The translations under genes and the position numbers were made by a program. This document shows positions 8,827 through 18,159 of a DNA stretch of 64,000 bases, in pieces. Under the pieces are notes generated by a model. The model was not told the origin of the DNA. It saw nothing but the letters and a program-made list of their open reading frames with translations, and made no database searches. Each line of letters starts with the position of its first letter. The stretch's first letter is position 1. The stretch lies in the NCBI RefSeq assembly GCF_003345655.1, contig NZ_QQOH01000004.1, positions 1-64,000 of the forward strand. The letters are read 5' to 3'. Source of the DNA: Motiliproteus coralliicola. GTDB lineage: Bacteria > Pseudomonadota > Gammaproteobacteria > Pseudomonadales > Balneatricaceae.

Positions 8827-9142
8827 AGTCGAACGACTCGCCGGCCAGTTGATCGAAGGTCTCGGCCAGGAAGCGGGCCAGCGGCTTGGCATCGGCATCG
8901 CAAACCCACTCCCCATCGGCTTCGGCGTCGTAGTCGAAATGAAAACCGCCGAACGGAACCGCAATCCACAGCTGTCGGACCGGCGCCTGGCGAGTAAAAA
9001 TCACCTTCTGACCGTTCTCACAGGTCACCGTCAGCACCCCACCGCTGTTCTCGTAATCGATGTCGGTCTCGGCTTCATCGAGGGCCTCCTCGATCGCCAG
9101 CAGACGGTCATCGACGAGTTGGTTGAATTCGCTTTCGGTCAT
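8819..9142 (-). CDS. cyaY: Iron-sulfur cluster assembly protein CyaY (frataxin)
   Basis: This 107-residue protein is a bacterial frataxin, which binds iron and modulates IscS-driven Fe-S assembly. It has the acidic first helix (ESEFNQLVDDRLLAIEEALDEAETDID), 'GGVLTVTCENGQKVIFTRQ' and the 'QLWIA...GGFHFDY' sheet. Two adjacent ATGs (9145 and 9142) are possible. The divergent gene is lptM, the usual gammaproteobacterial arrangement. Confidence 0.95.
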   Translation of the reverse strand: MTESEFNQLVDDRLLAIEEALDEAETDIDYENSGGVLTVTCENGQKVIFTRQAPVRQLWIAVPFGGFHFDYDAEADGEWVCDADAKPLARFLAETFDQLAGESFDFS

Positions 9143-9211
9143 CATTGTTGAGCAGCTCCGACTATGGGTGGTGATTGCAGTCGGCAAGTATACGGCATCC
9201 GCGGCTGCGGT

Positions 9212-9217
9212 TATAAT
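9212..9217 (+). promoter_or_regulatory. Candidate -10 element for lptM-lysA-dapF operon
   Basis: TATAAT sits 33 bases before the lptM ATG in the cyaY/lptM divergent gap. No good -35 is seen at 16-18 bases, so an activator or weak basal promoter would be needed. Confidence 0.45.
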
Positions 9218-9250
9218 CGCCGGTTTACCTAATCAAAATGGGATTGAGCG

Positions 9251-9382
9251 ATGACGATGCGCTGGCTGGCTCCGCTGCTGTTGGGTTTACTGTTGATCGG
9301 CTGTGGCCAGAAGGGTGATCTCTACCTGCCCAAAGATCCAGCCCCCAGCCAGAAACAGGACCAGCAGCAAGGCAAGTCTTGA
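9251..9382 (+). CDS. lptM: Small outer-membrane lipoprotein LptM (YifL)
   Basis: This 43-residue gene has a short lipoprotein signal peptide ending in the lipobox Leu-Ile-Gly-Cys18, then GQKGDLYLP, the defining sequence of the LptM family. LptM helps LptD mature its disulfides within the LPS translocon. It lies between cyaY and lysA, exactly where the family is normally found, and starts 38 bases before lysA. A nearby ATG at codon 3 is an alternative start. Confidence 0.9.
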   Translation: MTMRWLAPLLLGLLLIGCGQKGDLYLPKDPAPSQKQDQQQGKS

Positions 9383-9420
9383 TCATCCGCCCTCACTAGC
9401 TAATTTATTGGACAGTACCG

Positions 9421-10680
9421 ATGGACAGTTTTGAGTACCGCGACGACGTTCTGTACGGCGAAGATGTAGCCCTTTCCCGGGTCACCGAACAGTACGGTAC
9501 CCCCACCTACGTCTACTCCCGTGAAACTCTGGAGCGCCACTACCTGGCTTACGCCAATGCGCTGGGCGAGCATCCGGGCATGATCTGTTACGCGGTCAAG
9601 GCCAACTCCAATATCGCCGTGCTGAACCTGCTGGCCCGACTGGGCTCGGGTTTCGACATCGTCTCCCAGGGTGAGCTGGAGCGGGTGATCCGCGCCGGTG
9701 GTGACCCCAGTCGGGTCGTATTCTCCGGCGTGGCCAAGCAACCGGCCGAGATCCGTCGTGCGCTGGAGCTGGGGATTCACTGTTTCAATGCCGAGTCCGA
9801 TGCCGAGCTGGATCGGATCAACGCGGTCGCCGGCGACATGGGCAAGGTCGCGCCGATCTCGCTGCGGGTTAATCCGGACGTCGATGCCAACACCCACCCC
9901 TATATCTCCACCGGTCTGAAGGAGAACAAGTTCGGTATCTCGATCGATCAGGCGCTGGCCGTTTATCAGCGCGCCGCGTCGCTGCCGAACCTGGAAGTGG
10001 TCGGCCTGGACTGCCATATCGGCTCTCAGCTGACCGAACTGACACCCTTTATCGACGCCCTCGACCGCCTGCTGGTGCTGGTCGATCAACTGGCCGACAA
10101 CGGTATCAACCTCAAGCACCTCGATCTGGGAGGCGGCCTGGGGGTCTGCTACGCCGACGAAGAGCCGCCGTTGCCGTCTGCCTATATGGAGGCGGTGCTG
10201 TCCAAGCTGGGTAATCGTCAGCTGGAGCTGATCATGGAACCGGGCCGCTCGATTGCCGCCAACGCCGGCGTACTGCTGACCCGGGTCGAATTCCTGAAGC
10301 CGACCGAGCACAAGAACTTCGCCATCATCGATGCGGCGATGAACGACCTGATCCGGCCGTCGCTGTACAGCGCCTATCAGGACATCATTCCGCTGAAGAT
10401 CGACGCCAGCCGTGAACAGCTGAGCTGGGATCTGGTCGGCCCGGTATGCGAAACCGGCGACTTCCTCGGCAAGGACCGTCAGCTGGGATTGGAACCGGGC
10501 GATCTGCTGGCCGTCTGCTCCAGCGGCGCCTACGGCTTCACCATGAGCTCGAACTACAACTCCCGCAATCGGGCCGCGGAAGTGATGGTCGATGGCGACA
10601 GCATCCACCTGATCCGTCAGCGCGAAGATTTCGAACACCAGATTCGTGGCGAGCAACTGCTGCCCAACGACTCCAAGTAG
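9421..10680 (+). CDS. lysA: Diaminopimelate decarboxylase
   Basis: This 419-residue fold-III PLP enzyme converts meso-diaminopimelate to L-lysine. '[14 protein letters not shown]' carries the PLP lysine, 'HIGSQL' and '[11 protein letters not shown]' the phosphate-binding region, and '[11 protein letters not shown]' plus '[12 protein letters not shown]' the substrate-binding arginine and catalytic cysteine. The length is normal. It lies next to dapF, which supplies its substrate, in the common lptM-lysA-dapF order. Confidence 0.97.
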   Translation: MDSFEYRDDVLYGEDVALSRVTEQYGTPTYVYSRETLERHYLAYANALGEHPGMICYAVKANSNIAVLNLLARLGSGFDIVSQGELERVIRAGGDPSRVVFSGVAKQPAEIRRALELGIHCFNAESDAELDRINAVAGDMGKVAPISLRVNPDVDANTHPYISTGLKENKFGISIDQALAVYQRAASLPNLEVVGLDCHIGSQLTELTPFIDALDRLLVLVDQLADNGINLKHLDLGGGLGVCYADEEPPLPSAYMEAVLSKLGNRQLELIMEPGRSIAANAGVLLTRVEFLKPTEHKNFAIIDAAMNDLIRPSLYSAYQDIIPLKIDASREQLSWDLVGPVCETGDFLGKDRQLGLEPGDLLAVCSSGAYGFTMSSNYNSRNRAAEVMVDGDSIHLIRQREDFEHQIRGEQLLPNDSK

Positions 10681-10690
10681 AGCAAGCCTA

Positions 10691-11521
10691 ATGCAAGTAC
10701 GCTTTACCAAAATGCACGGCCTGGGCAACGACTTTATGGTGGTCGACCTGATCACCCAGCGCGCCCGATTCACCCCGGAGCGGGTGCGCGAGCTGTCGGA
10801 CCGCAATTTCGGTATCGGCTTCGATCAGCTGTTGCTGGTCGAAACCCCGACCGACCCGGAGATGGACTTCAAGTATCGGATCTACAATGCCGACGGTTCC
10901 GAGGTCGAGAACTGCGGTAACGGCGCCCGTTGCTTTGCCCGCTTCGTTACCCGCAAGCGCCTGACCGGCAAGCAGACCATCGCGGTCCAGACCGCCAAGG
11001 GCCCGCTGTACCTGAGCCTGGTCGATGACGATAAGGTCCGGGTCGACATGGGCGAACCGGTGCTCAAGCCCGAGCGCATCCCGTTCCAGGCCGAGCAGCA
11101 GGCGGCCGAGTATCCGGTTGAGGTCAATGGCCAGCTGTATCAGGTCGGCGCGGTGTCGATGGGCAACCCCCACGGCGTGCTGCGGATCGACAGTGTCGAT
11201 TCAGCCCCGGTAGAAACCCTCGGCCCGGCCTTGGAGAGCCATCCCAGCTTCCCCGAGCGAGCCAATATCGGTTTTATGGAGATCATCGATCGCAACAATA
11301 TCCGTCTGCGAGTATTCGAGCGCGGCGCCGGTGAAACCCTGGCCTGCGGTACCGGCGCCTGTGCGGCAGTGGTGTCCGGGCAGCTTCGCGGTTGGCTCGA
11401 TAGCGATGTTTGTGTTCAACTCCCGGGCGGAAAGGTCGATATCCATTGGAATGGATACGGCAGTTCTGTAATTATGACCGGGACGGCCGACACGGTGTAC
11501 GAAGGCAGAGTTCAGCTCTAG
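10691..11521 (+). CDS. dapF: Diaminopimelate epimerase
   Basis: This 276-residue enzyme interconverts LL- and meso-diaminopimelate using two cysteines. The first is in '[14 protein letters not shown]', the second in '[16 protein letters not shown]'. The ATG at 10691 ([19 protein letters not shown]) is the family start and lies 10 bases after the lysA stop. The open frame upstream of it overlaps lysA and is not used. Confidence 0.97.
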   Translation: MQVRFTKMHGLGNDFMVVDLITQRARFTPERVRELSDRNFGIGFDQLLLVETPTDPEMDFKYRIYNADGSEVENCGNGARCFARFVTRKRLTGKQTIAVQTAKGPLYLSLVDDDKVRVDMGEPVLKPERIPFQAEQQAAEYPVEVNGQLYQVGAVSMGNPHGVLRIDSVDSAPVETLGPALESHPSFPERANIGFMEIIDRNNIRLRVFERGAGETLACGTGACAAVVSGQLRGWLDSDVCVQLPGGKVDIHWNGYGSSVIMTGTADTVYEGRVQL

Positions 11522-11564
11522 ATTCGGTTCTAGGATTCAGTCCAAGGGAGAGACAGCCACCTCA

Positions 11565-12287
11565 ATGAGCATCAACAAGAACAAGCCCAACGCGACCACG
11601 ATGGCGATGAAAGCCGATATGGAACAGCAAGTGGTCGAGTACCTCGAAACCCATCCCGAGTTCTTTGCTCGCCATCAGTCCCTGCTCAACACCCTGCGCG
11701 TGCCGCACCAGCGCGGCGGCGCCATCTCGTTGGTCGAACGCCAGACCGAGATGCTGCGGGAGCAGAACCGGGAAATGCGCAGCCAACTGCATGATCTGCT
11801 CGATGCGGCGCGCTACAACGATCTGCAGTTCGAAAAGACCAAGCGCCTGGTGCTGAGCCTGCTGGAGTCCGAGACCCTCGATCAGCTCACCGATGCGATC
11901 GAAGAGGGCTTGTGTCGCGACTTCAACGGCGACATCACCAACCTGATTCTGCTCGACCAGACCATCGGCGAGCGTGGCGGCAACATCAAATCGGTCAGCC
12001 TGCAGGTGGCCGAGTCCCAGGTCGCCGAACTGATCGACAGCGACTGGGCCCTGTGCGGCAGCCTGTCGGATCGTCAGCGCCAGTTCCTGTTCGACGACCG
12101 GGCCGACAAGGTGCTGTCCGCCGCGGTGGTGCCGCTGGTCAAGGGCAACACCCTGGGGCTGCTGGCGATCGGCAGCTTTGAAGCCAACTACTTCCACTCC
12201 AGCATGGGCACCCTGTTCCTCAACTACGTCGGCGAAGTGCTCAGTCGGGTACTGTTCCGGCTGCTGAACAACCTGAATCCGGAGTAA
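11565..12287 (+). CDS. DUF484 family protein (GAF-like)
   Basis: This 240-residue protein belongs to the DUF484/YigA family found between dapF and xerC in gammaproteobacteria. The N-terminus 'YLETHPEFFARHQSLLNTLRVPHQ' is the family signature. It is followed by a short coiled coil (about 60-90) and a GAF-like C-terminal domain. The molecular role is unknown; the conserved neighbourhood is the main clue. GGGAGAGA precedes the ATG. The stop is 3 bases before the xerC start. Confidence 0.9.
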   Translation: MSINKNKPNATTMAMKADMEQQVVEYLETHPEFFARHQSLLNTLRVPHQRGGAISLVERQTEMLREQNREMRSQLHDLLDAARYNDLQFEKTKRLVLSLLESETLDQLTDAIEEGLCRDFNGDITNLILLDQTIGERGGNIKSVSLQVAESQVAELIDSDWALCGSLSDRQRQFLFDDRADKVLSAAVVPLVKGNTLGLLAIGSFEANYFHSSMGTLFLNYVGEVLSRVLFRLLNNLNPE

Positions 12288-12290
12288 CCC

Positions 12291-13193
12291 TTGTCCGCGC
12301 TGGTCGATTGGATCGATGACTTTATCGACCATCTGGCCGGCGCCCGGATGCTGTCCGAACACACCCTGAGCAACTACCGCCGCGATCTCGACCAACTGGC
12401 CCGCTTCTGCGACGACCAGCGGATCGCCGACTGGCAGCAACTTGACACCCGACTGCTGCGTCGCCATATCGCCGCACTGCGCAGCCGCGGCCTGGCCGGC
12501 AGCTCGATCCAACGTAAGCTGTCGGCCTGCCGCAGCTTCTACAACTTCCTGATCAACGAACAGCGGCTGCAACACAACCCGGCGCTGTCGCTGCAGGCCC
12601 CCAAGAGCGGCCGCAAGCTTCCCAAACCCTTGGATGTGGACCAGCTCGGCAGCCTGCTCGACCAGACCCCGACCGAGCCGCTCGAGATCCGCGATCTGGC
12701 GATGCTGGAGCTGTTCTACTCCTGCGGCCTGCGACTGGCCGAACTTGTCAGCCTGGACCAGTTCGACATCGACCTGCGCGATGCCAGCCTGACCGTGGTC
12801 GGTAAAGGCCGCAAAGAGCGCCAACTACCGGTGGGACGCTCGGCCATCAAGGCATTGCGCCAGTGGCTGGAAGTGCGCGATCAACTGGCCGGCGCCGACC
12901 AGGAGGCGCTGTTCGTCAATCACCGCGGCGGCCGCCTGACCCCGCGAGGGGTCCAGCAACGCCTCAAGCGCTGGGGGCTGCAAAGCGGCACCCAGGGCAA
13001 GCTGCACCCGCACCGATTGCGCCACTCCTTCGCCAGCCATATGCTCGAGTCCAGCGGCGACCTGCGGGCGGTTCAGGAACTGCTTGGCCACGCCGATATC
13101 GCCACCACCCAGATCTACACCCACCTCGACTTCCAGCACCTGGCCGAGGTCTACGACAACGCCCATCCCCGGGCCAAAAAGACGGATACCTGA
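12291..13193 (+). CDS. xerC: Tyrosine recombinase XerC
   Basis: This 300-residue recombinase pairs with XerD to resolve chromosome dimers at dif. The SAM-like N-terminal domain (about 1-95) precedes the catalytic domain. The catalytic residues are visible: Arg in 'YSCGLRLAEL', Lys in 'GKGRKERQLPV', HxxR in 'HPHRLRHSFA', His in 'LLGHADIATTQIYTH' and the nucleophile Tyr there. It begins with TTG at 12291 behind GGAG at six-base spacing. Confidence 0.96.
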   Translation: MSALVDWIDDFIDHLAGARMLSEHTLSNYRRDLDQLARFCDDQRIADWQQLDTRLLRRHIAALRSRGLAGSSIQRKLSACRSFYNFLINEQRLQHNPALSLQAPKSGRKLPKPLDVDQLGSLLDQTPTEPLEIRDLAMLELFYSCGLRLAELVSLDQFDIDLRDASLTVVGKGRKERQLPVGRSAIKALRQWLEVRDQLAGADQEALFVNHRGGRLTPRGVQQRLKRWGLQSGTQGKLHPHRLRHSFASHMLESSGDLRAVQELLGHADIATTQIYTHLDFQHLAEVYDNAHPRAKKTDT

Positions 13194-13195
13194 AG

Positions 13196-13912
13196 ATGAC
13201 CATCAAACTGATCAGCTTCGACCTGGATGACACCCTCTGGGCGGTCGACCCGGTGATCGTGCAGGCCAACCTGACCCTGTACCGCTGGCTCGAAACCAAC
13301 GCCCCTGCCTTTACCGCGAACTATCAGCTGGAAGATTTCGACCACCTGCGCCGGATCGTGGTCACCGAGCAACCCGAGATCGCCCACAGCGTCACCGCCA
13401 TTCGCCTGGCCGTACTGAACAAAGGGTTGCTGGATAGCGGCTACGACCGCGCAACCGCCGAGCAACTGACCGAAGCCGCCTTTGATGTCTTCCTCGCCGC
13501 CCGCAATCAGGTCGAACTGTTCCAGCACGCCCAACAGATGCTGATCGATCTGAGCGCCAACTATCGCTTGGTCGCGCTCAGTAACGGTAACGCCGATGTA
13601 GAAAAGGTCGGTCTGGGTGAGTTCTTCGAATTTGGCCTCAACGCCGACCAAGTCGGCAAGGCCAAGCCCGATCCACTGATGTTCAAACAAATGCTGGAGC
13701 GAGCGGGCGTCAAAGCCGATGAAGTACTGCATATCGGCGATCACCCCGATCATGATATTCGCGGTGCTCAAGATTGCGGGCTGCACACCCTGTGGGTCAA
13801 TTTTTCCGGCAAACCCTGGCCGGAAGGACCAGAGCCGGATTTAGAAGTGCGATGCCTGAGTGAAGTGATGAGTTATATTGAGCGCTATAACGACTCGAGC
13901 AGATCGCGATAA
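13196..13912 (+). CDS. yigB: HAD-family phosphatase, YigB-like
   Basis: This 238-residue haloacid-dehalogenase hydrolase has motif I FDLDDTLW, motif II LSNGN, motif III lysine in GKAKPDP and motif IV HIGDHPDHD. It follows xerC by 2 bases, as yigB does in Escherichia coli, where the product dephosphorylates a riboflavin precursor and FMN. The family and position are secure; the exact substrate is inferred from synteny. Confidence 0.88.
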   Translation: MTIKLISFDLDDTLWAVDPVIVQANLTLYRWLETNAPAFTANYQLEDFDHLRRIVVTEQPEIAHSVTAIRLAVLNKGLLDSGYDRATAEQLTEAAFDVFLAARNQVELFQHAQQMLIDLSANYRLVALSNGNADVEKVGLGEFFEFGLNADQVGKAKPDPLMFKQMLERAGVKADEVLHIGDHPDHDIRGAQDCGLHTLWVNFSGKPWPEGPEPDLEVRCLSEVMSYIERYNDSSRSR

Positions 13913-13928
13913 GGCCAGCGATCTCATC
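13901..13928 (+). terminator. Candidate terminator at the end of the xerC-yigB operon
   Basis: A 7-base stem AGATCGC/GCGATCT (13901-13907, 13918-13924) with a 10-base loop overlaps the yigB stop codon. It is followed by CATCTTAATTTT, a weak T-tract. Confidence 0.45.
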
Positions 13929-13959
13929 TTAATTTTCAAAAACGTTACCTTTAAATAAG

Positions 13960-14967
13960 TTAGCGGCTCTCTATATAGTCATCGACTCGTTGAATATACG
14001 ACTCTTTTAACTCGTCACTAATGAAAGATGATCTAAATGAATTCTTCACCAAGGTTACAATGTCATCTTTCGAAAGATCTAGATGTTCGTATAAGTTTAA
14101 GAAATTCTTATTCATATAGCCTTTAAAATAGGCAGGATCATCAGAGTTTACTGTTACATTCAAACCATAATCTAACAAATATTTAATATTATGATCTTTG
14201 TATGTTTCAAATACTTTTAGCTCAATATTTGAGTTTGGACATACTGTTAAAGGAATTTGTTCATCTTTTAGTCGCTGCATTAAAGATTGACTATGGATGG
14301 CTTGAACACCATGATCAATTCTTTCAATATTAAGTAAATCAAGCGCAGTTTCGATATATGAAACATCACCCTCCTCACCAGCATGGGCGACTAGCCTAAA
14401 GCCCTCTTCTCTTGCCTTGTTGTAGACGTCTTCAAATTTCTTTGGTGGGTTTCCAAGCTCTGATGAATCAAGTCCAACACCAATAATGATATCTTTGTAT
14501 GGCAGAGATTGTTCTAATGTTTTAAAAGCATCTTCTTGAGATAAATGCCTTAAAAAACACATAATGATGTTTGAAGTAATTCCAAACTTTTCTTTAGCAT
14601 CATCTAAAGCTTCTTTGATGCCCGATATAACAACATCAAACGCGACACCTCTGTGTGTATGGGTTTGAGGATCAAAGAATATTTCCGTGTGGATTACATT
14701 ATCTTCCACACACTTCAAAATATACTCGTATGTTAAGTCATAGAAGTCATCTTTATTTATTAGTACAGAAGCTCCTGCATAATAAATATCTAAAAAGCTT
14801 TGTAAATTTGTAAATTTATATGCTTCTTTTACATCAGCTACTGTTCCATAAGGTATTTCAACCCTGTTCCTCTCAGCAAGCTTAAACATAAGCTCAGGCT
14901 CTAGCGAACCTTCGATATGCAAGTGTAATTCTGCTTTTGGCAATAACTGTATAAATTCTTTCATCAT
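13960..14967 (-). CDS. Adenosine deaminase-family hydrolase
   Basis: This 335-residue metal-dependent amidohydrolase is of the adenosine/adenine deaminase group. 'KAELHLHIEGSLEPE' carries the HxH zinc ligands. 'VAHAGEEGD' carries the third His and catalytic Glu, 'IDHGVQA' the His, and 'NVTVNSDDPAYF' the two Asp. The substrate (adenosine versus adenine or a derivative) cannot be fixed from sequence. The gene is strikingly AT-rich with AT-ending codons, unlike both neighbours, and sits alone between the yigB and glnE operons. This suggests acquisition by transfer. Confidence 0.88.
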   Translation of the reverse strand: MMKEFIQLLPKAELHLHIEGSLEPELMFKLAERNRVEIPYGTVADVKEAYKFTNLQSFLDIYYAGASVLINKDDFYDLTYEYILKCVEDNVIHTEIFFDPQTHTHRGVAFDVVISGIKEALDDAKEKFGITSNIIMCFLRHLSQEDAFKTLEQSLPYKDIIIGVGLDSSELGNPPKKFEDVYNKAREEGFRLVAHAGEEGDVSYIETALDLLNIERIDHGVQAIHSQSLMQRLKDEQIPLTVCPNSNIELKVFETYKDHNIKYLLDYGLNVTVNSDDPAYFKGYMNKNFLNLYEHLDLSKDDIVTLVKNSFRSSFISDELKESYIQRVDDYIESR

Positions 14968-14997
14968 AAATTCAAAATTTATTACGTGATTTATCTA

Positions 14998-15003
14998 ATT
15001 ATA
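14998..15003 (-). promoter_or_regulatory. Candidate -10 for the adenosine deaminase gene
   Basis: The minus strand has a perfect TATAAT 30 bases before the ATG pair at 14967, in AT-rich DNA. No convincing -35 is seen. Confidence 0.4.
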
Positions 15004-15084
15004 GTATTTTGAAACGTAAAAAATGTCTGATCCATCTGACAGCCCAATGCTCACCGGTGTAATTAAGTATTACGCCATTCACTC

Positions 15085-15116
15085 AAAAAACCAGGACCAA
15101 CACCCTTCTGGTCCTG
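15085..15116 (-). terminator. Intrinsic terminator after glnE
   Basis: On the minus strand the stem CAGGACCA/TGGTCCTG (15116-15109 with 15099-15092) has a 9-base loop and is followed by GG and six T. It lies 26 bases after the glnE stop. Confidence 0.85.
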
Positions 15117-15141
15117 TATGGATTCAAAAGCGCGACACAAC

Positions 15142-18078
15142 TCACGCATCCATCAGCTGCTTCCAAATTCCTGCCACTTTGGCCCGTAACTCACCCAGCT
15201 GTTGATCATCCACCAGACTGGACTGCTCCTGCAGCGCCCGGCTGTGGCCCACGGATCGGTAGGTTTTGTAGGCTTCGCGTAGCAGCTCGGCATCCTCGAC
15301 GCTGAGTCGTTCCAGCCGCTCGGCGGCTTCCAGAATACGGATGTTGTCGGTGTACTCGATCAGTGCCGGTTGCTGCTCGGAATAGGCCAAGGCCAGGTAC
15401 TGCACCATAAACTCGATATCGACGATGCCACCGCTGTCCTGTTTGAGGTGGAATACGGCGCTGTCGGTATCATCGGACTGGCTGCTGCCCAGGTGTTCAC
15501 GCATCTTGCGGCGCATATCGATCACTTCGGTTCTCAGCTTTGGCAACTCGCGTTGCCGGGACAGGACTTCGGCCCGAACCGCCTCGAAGCGCTGTTGCAA
15601 CGTCGGGCTGCCCGCCACCACTCGAGCCCGCACCAGGGCCTGATGCTCCCAGGTCCAGGCTTCGCTGAGCTGGTAGTCACGGAACGCTTTCAGCGAACTG
15701 ACCAACATCCCGGAGTTGCCGGATGGGCGCAGTCGCATGTCCACCTCGTAGAGCTGGCCGGAGGTGGTGAAGGTGTTCAGGATATGGATGATCTTCTGCC
15801 CCAGACGGGTGAAAAACACCTGATTATCGATCGGTTTGTTGCCGTCGGTGTGCTGGTTCAGGGCGCCGTCGTGGATAAACACCAGATCCAGGTCGGAACC
15901 GTAACTTAGCTCCAGGCCGCCGACCTTGCCGTAGCCGACCACGATAAAGTCACGCTCGCAAGGTACCCCCGCTGACTGCTGCGGCAGGCCGTGCTTGTCG
16001 GTCAGGATTCGCCAGGCGATATCGAGCGCGCCTTCGAGCACCACTTCGGCGATGTAGGTCAGGTAGTCGCTGACCTTCATCAACGGCAGCGCACCGCTGA
16101 TCTCGGCCGCCGCCACCCGCAGCACATGGGCATGCTTGAAGTAGCGCAGCGCTTCCATCAGCTGCTCGACATCCTCTTCCGGAATCCGCAGCAACTGCTG
16201 ACGCAGCTCCTGCTGCAGCTGCTCTTTATTCGGTGGGGCGTAGAGACTGGTGACGTCGATCAGCTCGTCCAACAGAATCGGCTGTTTGGCCAGCTGTTCG
16301 GCAAACCAGGGGCTGGCCGAGCACAGCTTAACCAGCTGGGCCAACGCGCCGGGATTTTCCCACAGCAGCACCAGATAGGCGCTGCGGCGCAGCACCGAGT
16401 CGATCAACTGCAGGGTCCGCTCCAGGGTCTGGGTCGGCTGCGGCTGGCCCGCGACGGCTTGCAATAATAACGGCATCACCCGATCGAGCCGCTCCCTGCC
16501 GATCGACTGCAGCGCCAGCACCTTACGGTTGCTACGCAGGTTATCGAGTAGTTTCTGGGCCTGTTCCGGCTGTTCAAAGCCTTGGGCGCTAAACTCCGCC
16601 ACCGCACTGGTTTCGTCCAGCTCCCCCTTCCACAACAAGGCCCAGCTATCGTCGTTGGACTCGTCATCGTCGCTGTCATCCACCGGCGCGATCACCTCGG
16701 CGAAGTGATGACGCACCTTGGCCCGTTGCTGCTCCAGCTCGGCGATAAAATCTTCCCAGCGTTCAAAGCCCATACTGAAGGCGATGCGGATCTGTTCCAG
16801 TTCTTCGGTGGGCAGTTCCTGGGTCTGGCGATCCTGGACCGCCTGGATCGCATGCTCGGCGTTTCGCAGCATCCGGTAGGCCTGATACAGCTCGTCCGCC
16901 GCCTGCTCTGGCATTCCCACCGCGTCCGGCAGCAGGCTCAGAATGGTTTTCAGCTCCCTCTGTTGCAGTCGAGAGTCGCGACCACCGCGGATCAGCTGGA
17001 ACGCCTGGGCCACGAACTCGACCTCGCGAATTCCGCCCGGTCCCAGTTTGACGTTGCCGTGCAACTGCTTGCGGCGCACCTCGCGGTTGATCATCGCCTT
17101 CATCTCGCGCAGCGATTCGAACGCGCTGTAATCGAGGTACTTGCGGTACACGAACGGGCGTAGATCAGCCATCAGCTGGGCGCCAGCCTGTTGATCACCG
17201 GCCACCACCCGCGCCTTGATCATCGCGTAACGCTCCCAATCGCGGCCCTGATCCTGGTAGTACTCCTCCATGGCGGCGAAGTTCGGCACCAGGATGCCGC
17301 TCTGGCCGTAGGGGCGCAGGCGCATATCGACCCGGAATACAAAGCCGTCGGCGGTCTGCTGATCTAGCGCCTGGATCAGTTTCTGACCCAGCTTATTAAA
17401 GAAGCTGGCGTTATCGAGGCAGCGACGGGCGCCTTCGGTCTCACCCATCTCCGGGAACGCGAAGATCAGATCGATATCCGAGGACAGGTTCAGCTCGCCA
17501 GCCCCCAGTTTACCCATCCCGATCACCACCATCTGCTGGGGCTGGGCCGGCTGGCCTTCACGGGCTCGGGAATGGGGCGTGCCCCACTTGTCACAGGCCC
17601 AACGGTAAAGCCAGTTCAGCGCCTGATCGATACAAGCATCGGCCAGCGCACTCAGGTCGGCGGTGGTCTGCTCCATCTCGGCCAGTCGATTCAGATCACG
17701 CCAGATGATCCGGCTCATTTCCCGGTGACGGAACTGGCGCAGGCAGCGATGCAGCTCGTTCTCGGTTTCGGCACTCGCGAGGATCTGCTCCAGTCGTCGA
17801 GCGTACTCCCCTTCGTCATAGCTGCGCTCCAGATCGGGCAGCAGATCCGGCAACAGCTCGGGACGATTCAGGCACTGTTCCACCACAAACAGGCTGCCAC
17901 TCCAACACCGACTCAGCTGCTGCCAGAAGGCTTCCGGCAACTCCTGCAGTTGTTCAAACTGATCGCTGTCCGCCTGATCCTGATAGCGCTGCCAGTTGGT
18001 CTGCAGCTCTGAGGCGAGCGAGGCGGGCAGCAGGTCGTAGCAGGAGGCGGGAATTGACGGAGGCATAGTCAGGGGCAT
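15142..18078 (-). CDS. glnE: Bifunctional glutamine synthetase adenylyltransferase/deadenylase
   Basis: This 978-residue protein adds AMP to, and removes AMP from, glutamine synthetase in response to PII and glutamine. The two nucleotidyltransferase domains are evident. The N-terminal (deadenylylating) domain has 'GMGKLGAGELNLSSDIDLIF' at about residue 190. The C-terminal (adenylylating) one has 'GYGKVGGLELSYGSDLDLVF' at about 715. The paired SDxDL motifs hold the metal-binding Asp residues. The length is normal. ATGs at codons 1 and 5 are both possible. Confidence 0.97.
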   Translation of the reverse strand: MPLTMPPSIPASCYDLLPASLASELQTNWQRYQDQADSDQFEQLQELPEAFWQQLSRCWSGSLFVVEQCLNRPELLPDLLPDLERSYDEGEYARRLEQILASAETENELHRCLRQFRHREMSRIIWRDLNRLAEMEQTTADLSALADACIDQALNWLYRWACDKWGTPHSRAREGQPAQPQQMVVIGMGKLGAGELNLSSDIDLIFAFPEMGETEGARRCLDNASFFNKLGQKLIQALDQQTADGFVFRVDMRLRPYGQSGILVPNFAAMEEYYQDQGRDWERYAMIKARVVAGDQQAGAQLMADLRPFVYRKYLDYSAFESLREMKAMINREVRRKQLHGNVKLGPGGIREVEFVAQAFQLIRGGRDSRLQQRELKTILSLLPDAVGMPEQAADELYQAYRMLRNAEHAIQAVQDRQTQELPTEELEQIRIAFSMGFERWEDFIAELEQQRAKVRHHFAEVIAPVDDSDDDESNDDSWALLWKGELDETSAVAEFSAQGFEQPEQAQKLLDNLRSNRKVLALQSIGRERLDRVMPLLLQAVAGQPQPTQTLERTLQLIDSVLRRSAYLVLLWENPGALAQLVKLCSASPWFAEQLAKQPILLDELIDVTSLYAPPNKEQLQQELRQQLLRIPEEDVEQLMEALRYFKHAHVLRVAAAEISGALPLMKVSDYLTYIAEVVLEGALDIAWRILTDKHGLPQQSAGVPCERDFIVVGYGKVGGLELSYGSDLDLVFIHDGALNQHTDGNKPIDNQVFFTRLGQKIIHILNTFTTSGQLYEVDMRLRPSGNSGMLVSSLKAFRDYQLSEAWTWEHQALVRARVVAGSPTLQQRFEAVRAEVLSRQRELPKLRTEVIDMRRKMREHLGSSQSDDTDSAVFHLKQDSGGIVDIEFMVQYLALAYSEQQPALIEYTDNIRILEAAERLERLSVEDAELLREAYKTYRSVGHSRALQEQSSLVDDQQLGELRAKVAGIWKQLMDA

Positions 18079-18159
18079 GGTTCATCCTTTGATCGTGCCG
18101 GATGGCGGGTAAGGCCCGCCGAAGGCTGGTATACCGGTCGGGCCGAACGAGAAAATCGG

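Noticed and set aside
9400-10806. Long (468-codon) minus-strand frame opposite lysA
   Set aside because: It is the antisense shadow of lysA/dapF, whose codon pattern and motifs are clear. The frame is open only because of the GC-rich third positions.
11562-12824. Long (420-codon) minus-strand frame opposite the DUF484 and xerC genes
   Set aside because: It spans two genuine genes antisense and is Gln/Ala/Val-rich in the manner of shadow frames.
15023-15205. Plus-strand frame between adenosine deaminase and glnE
   Set aside because: It runs through the glnE terminator and into glnE antisense, with no ribosome-binding site.
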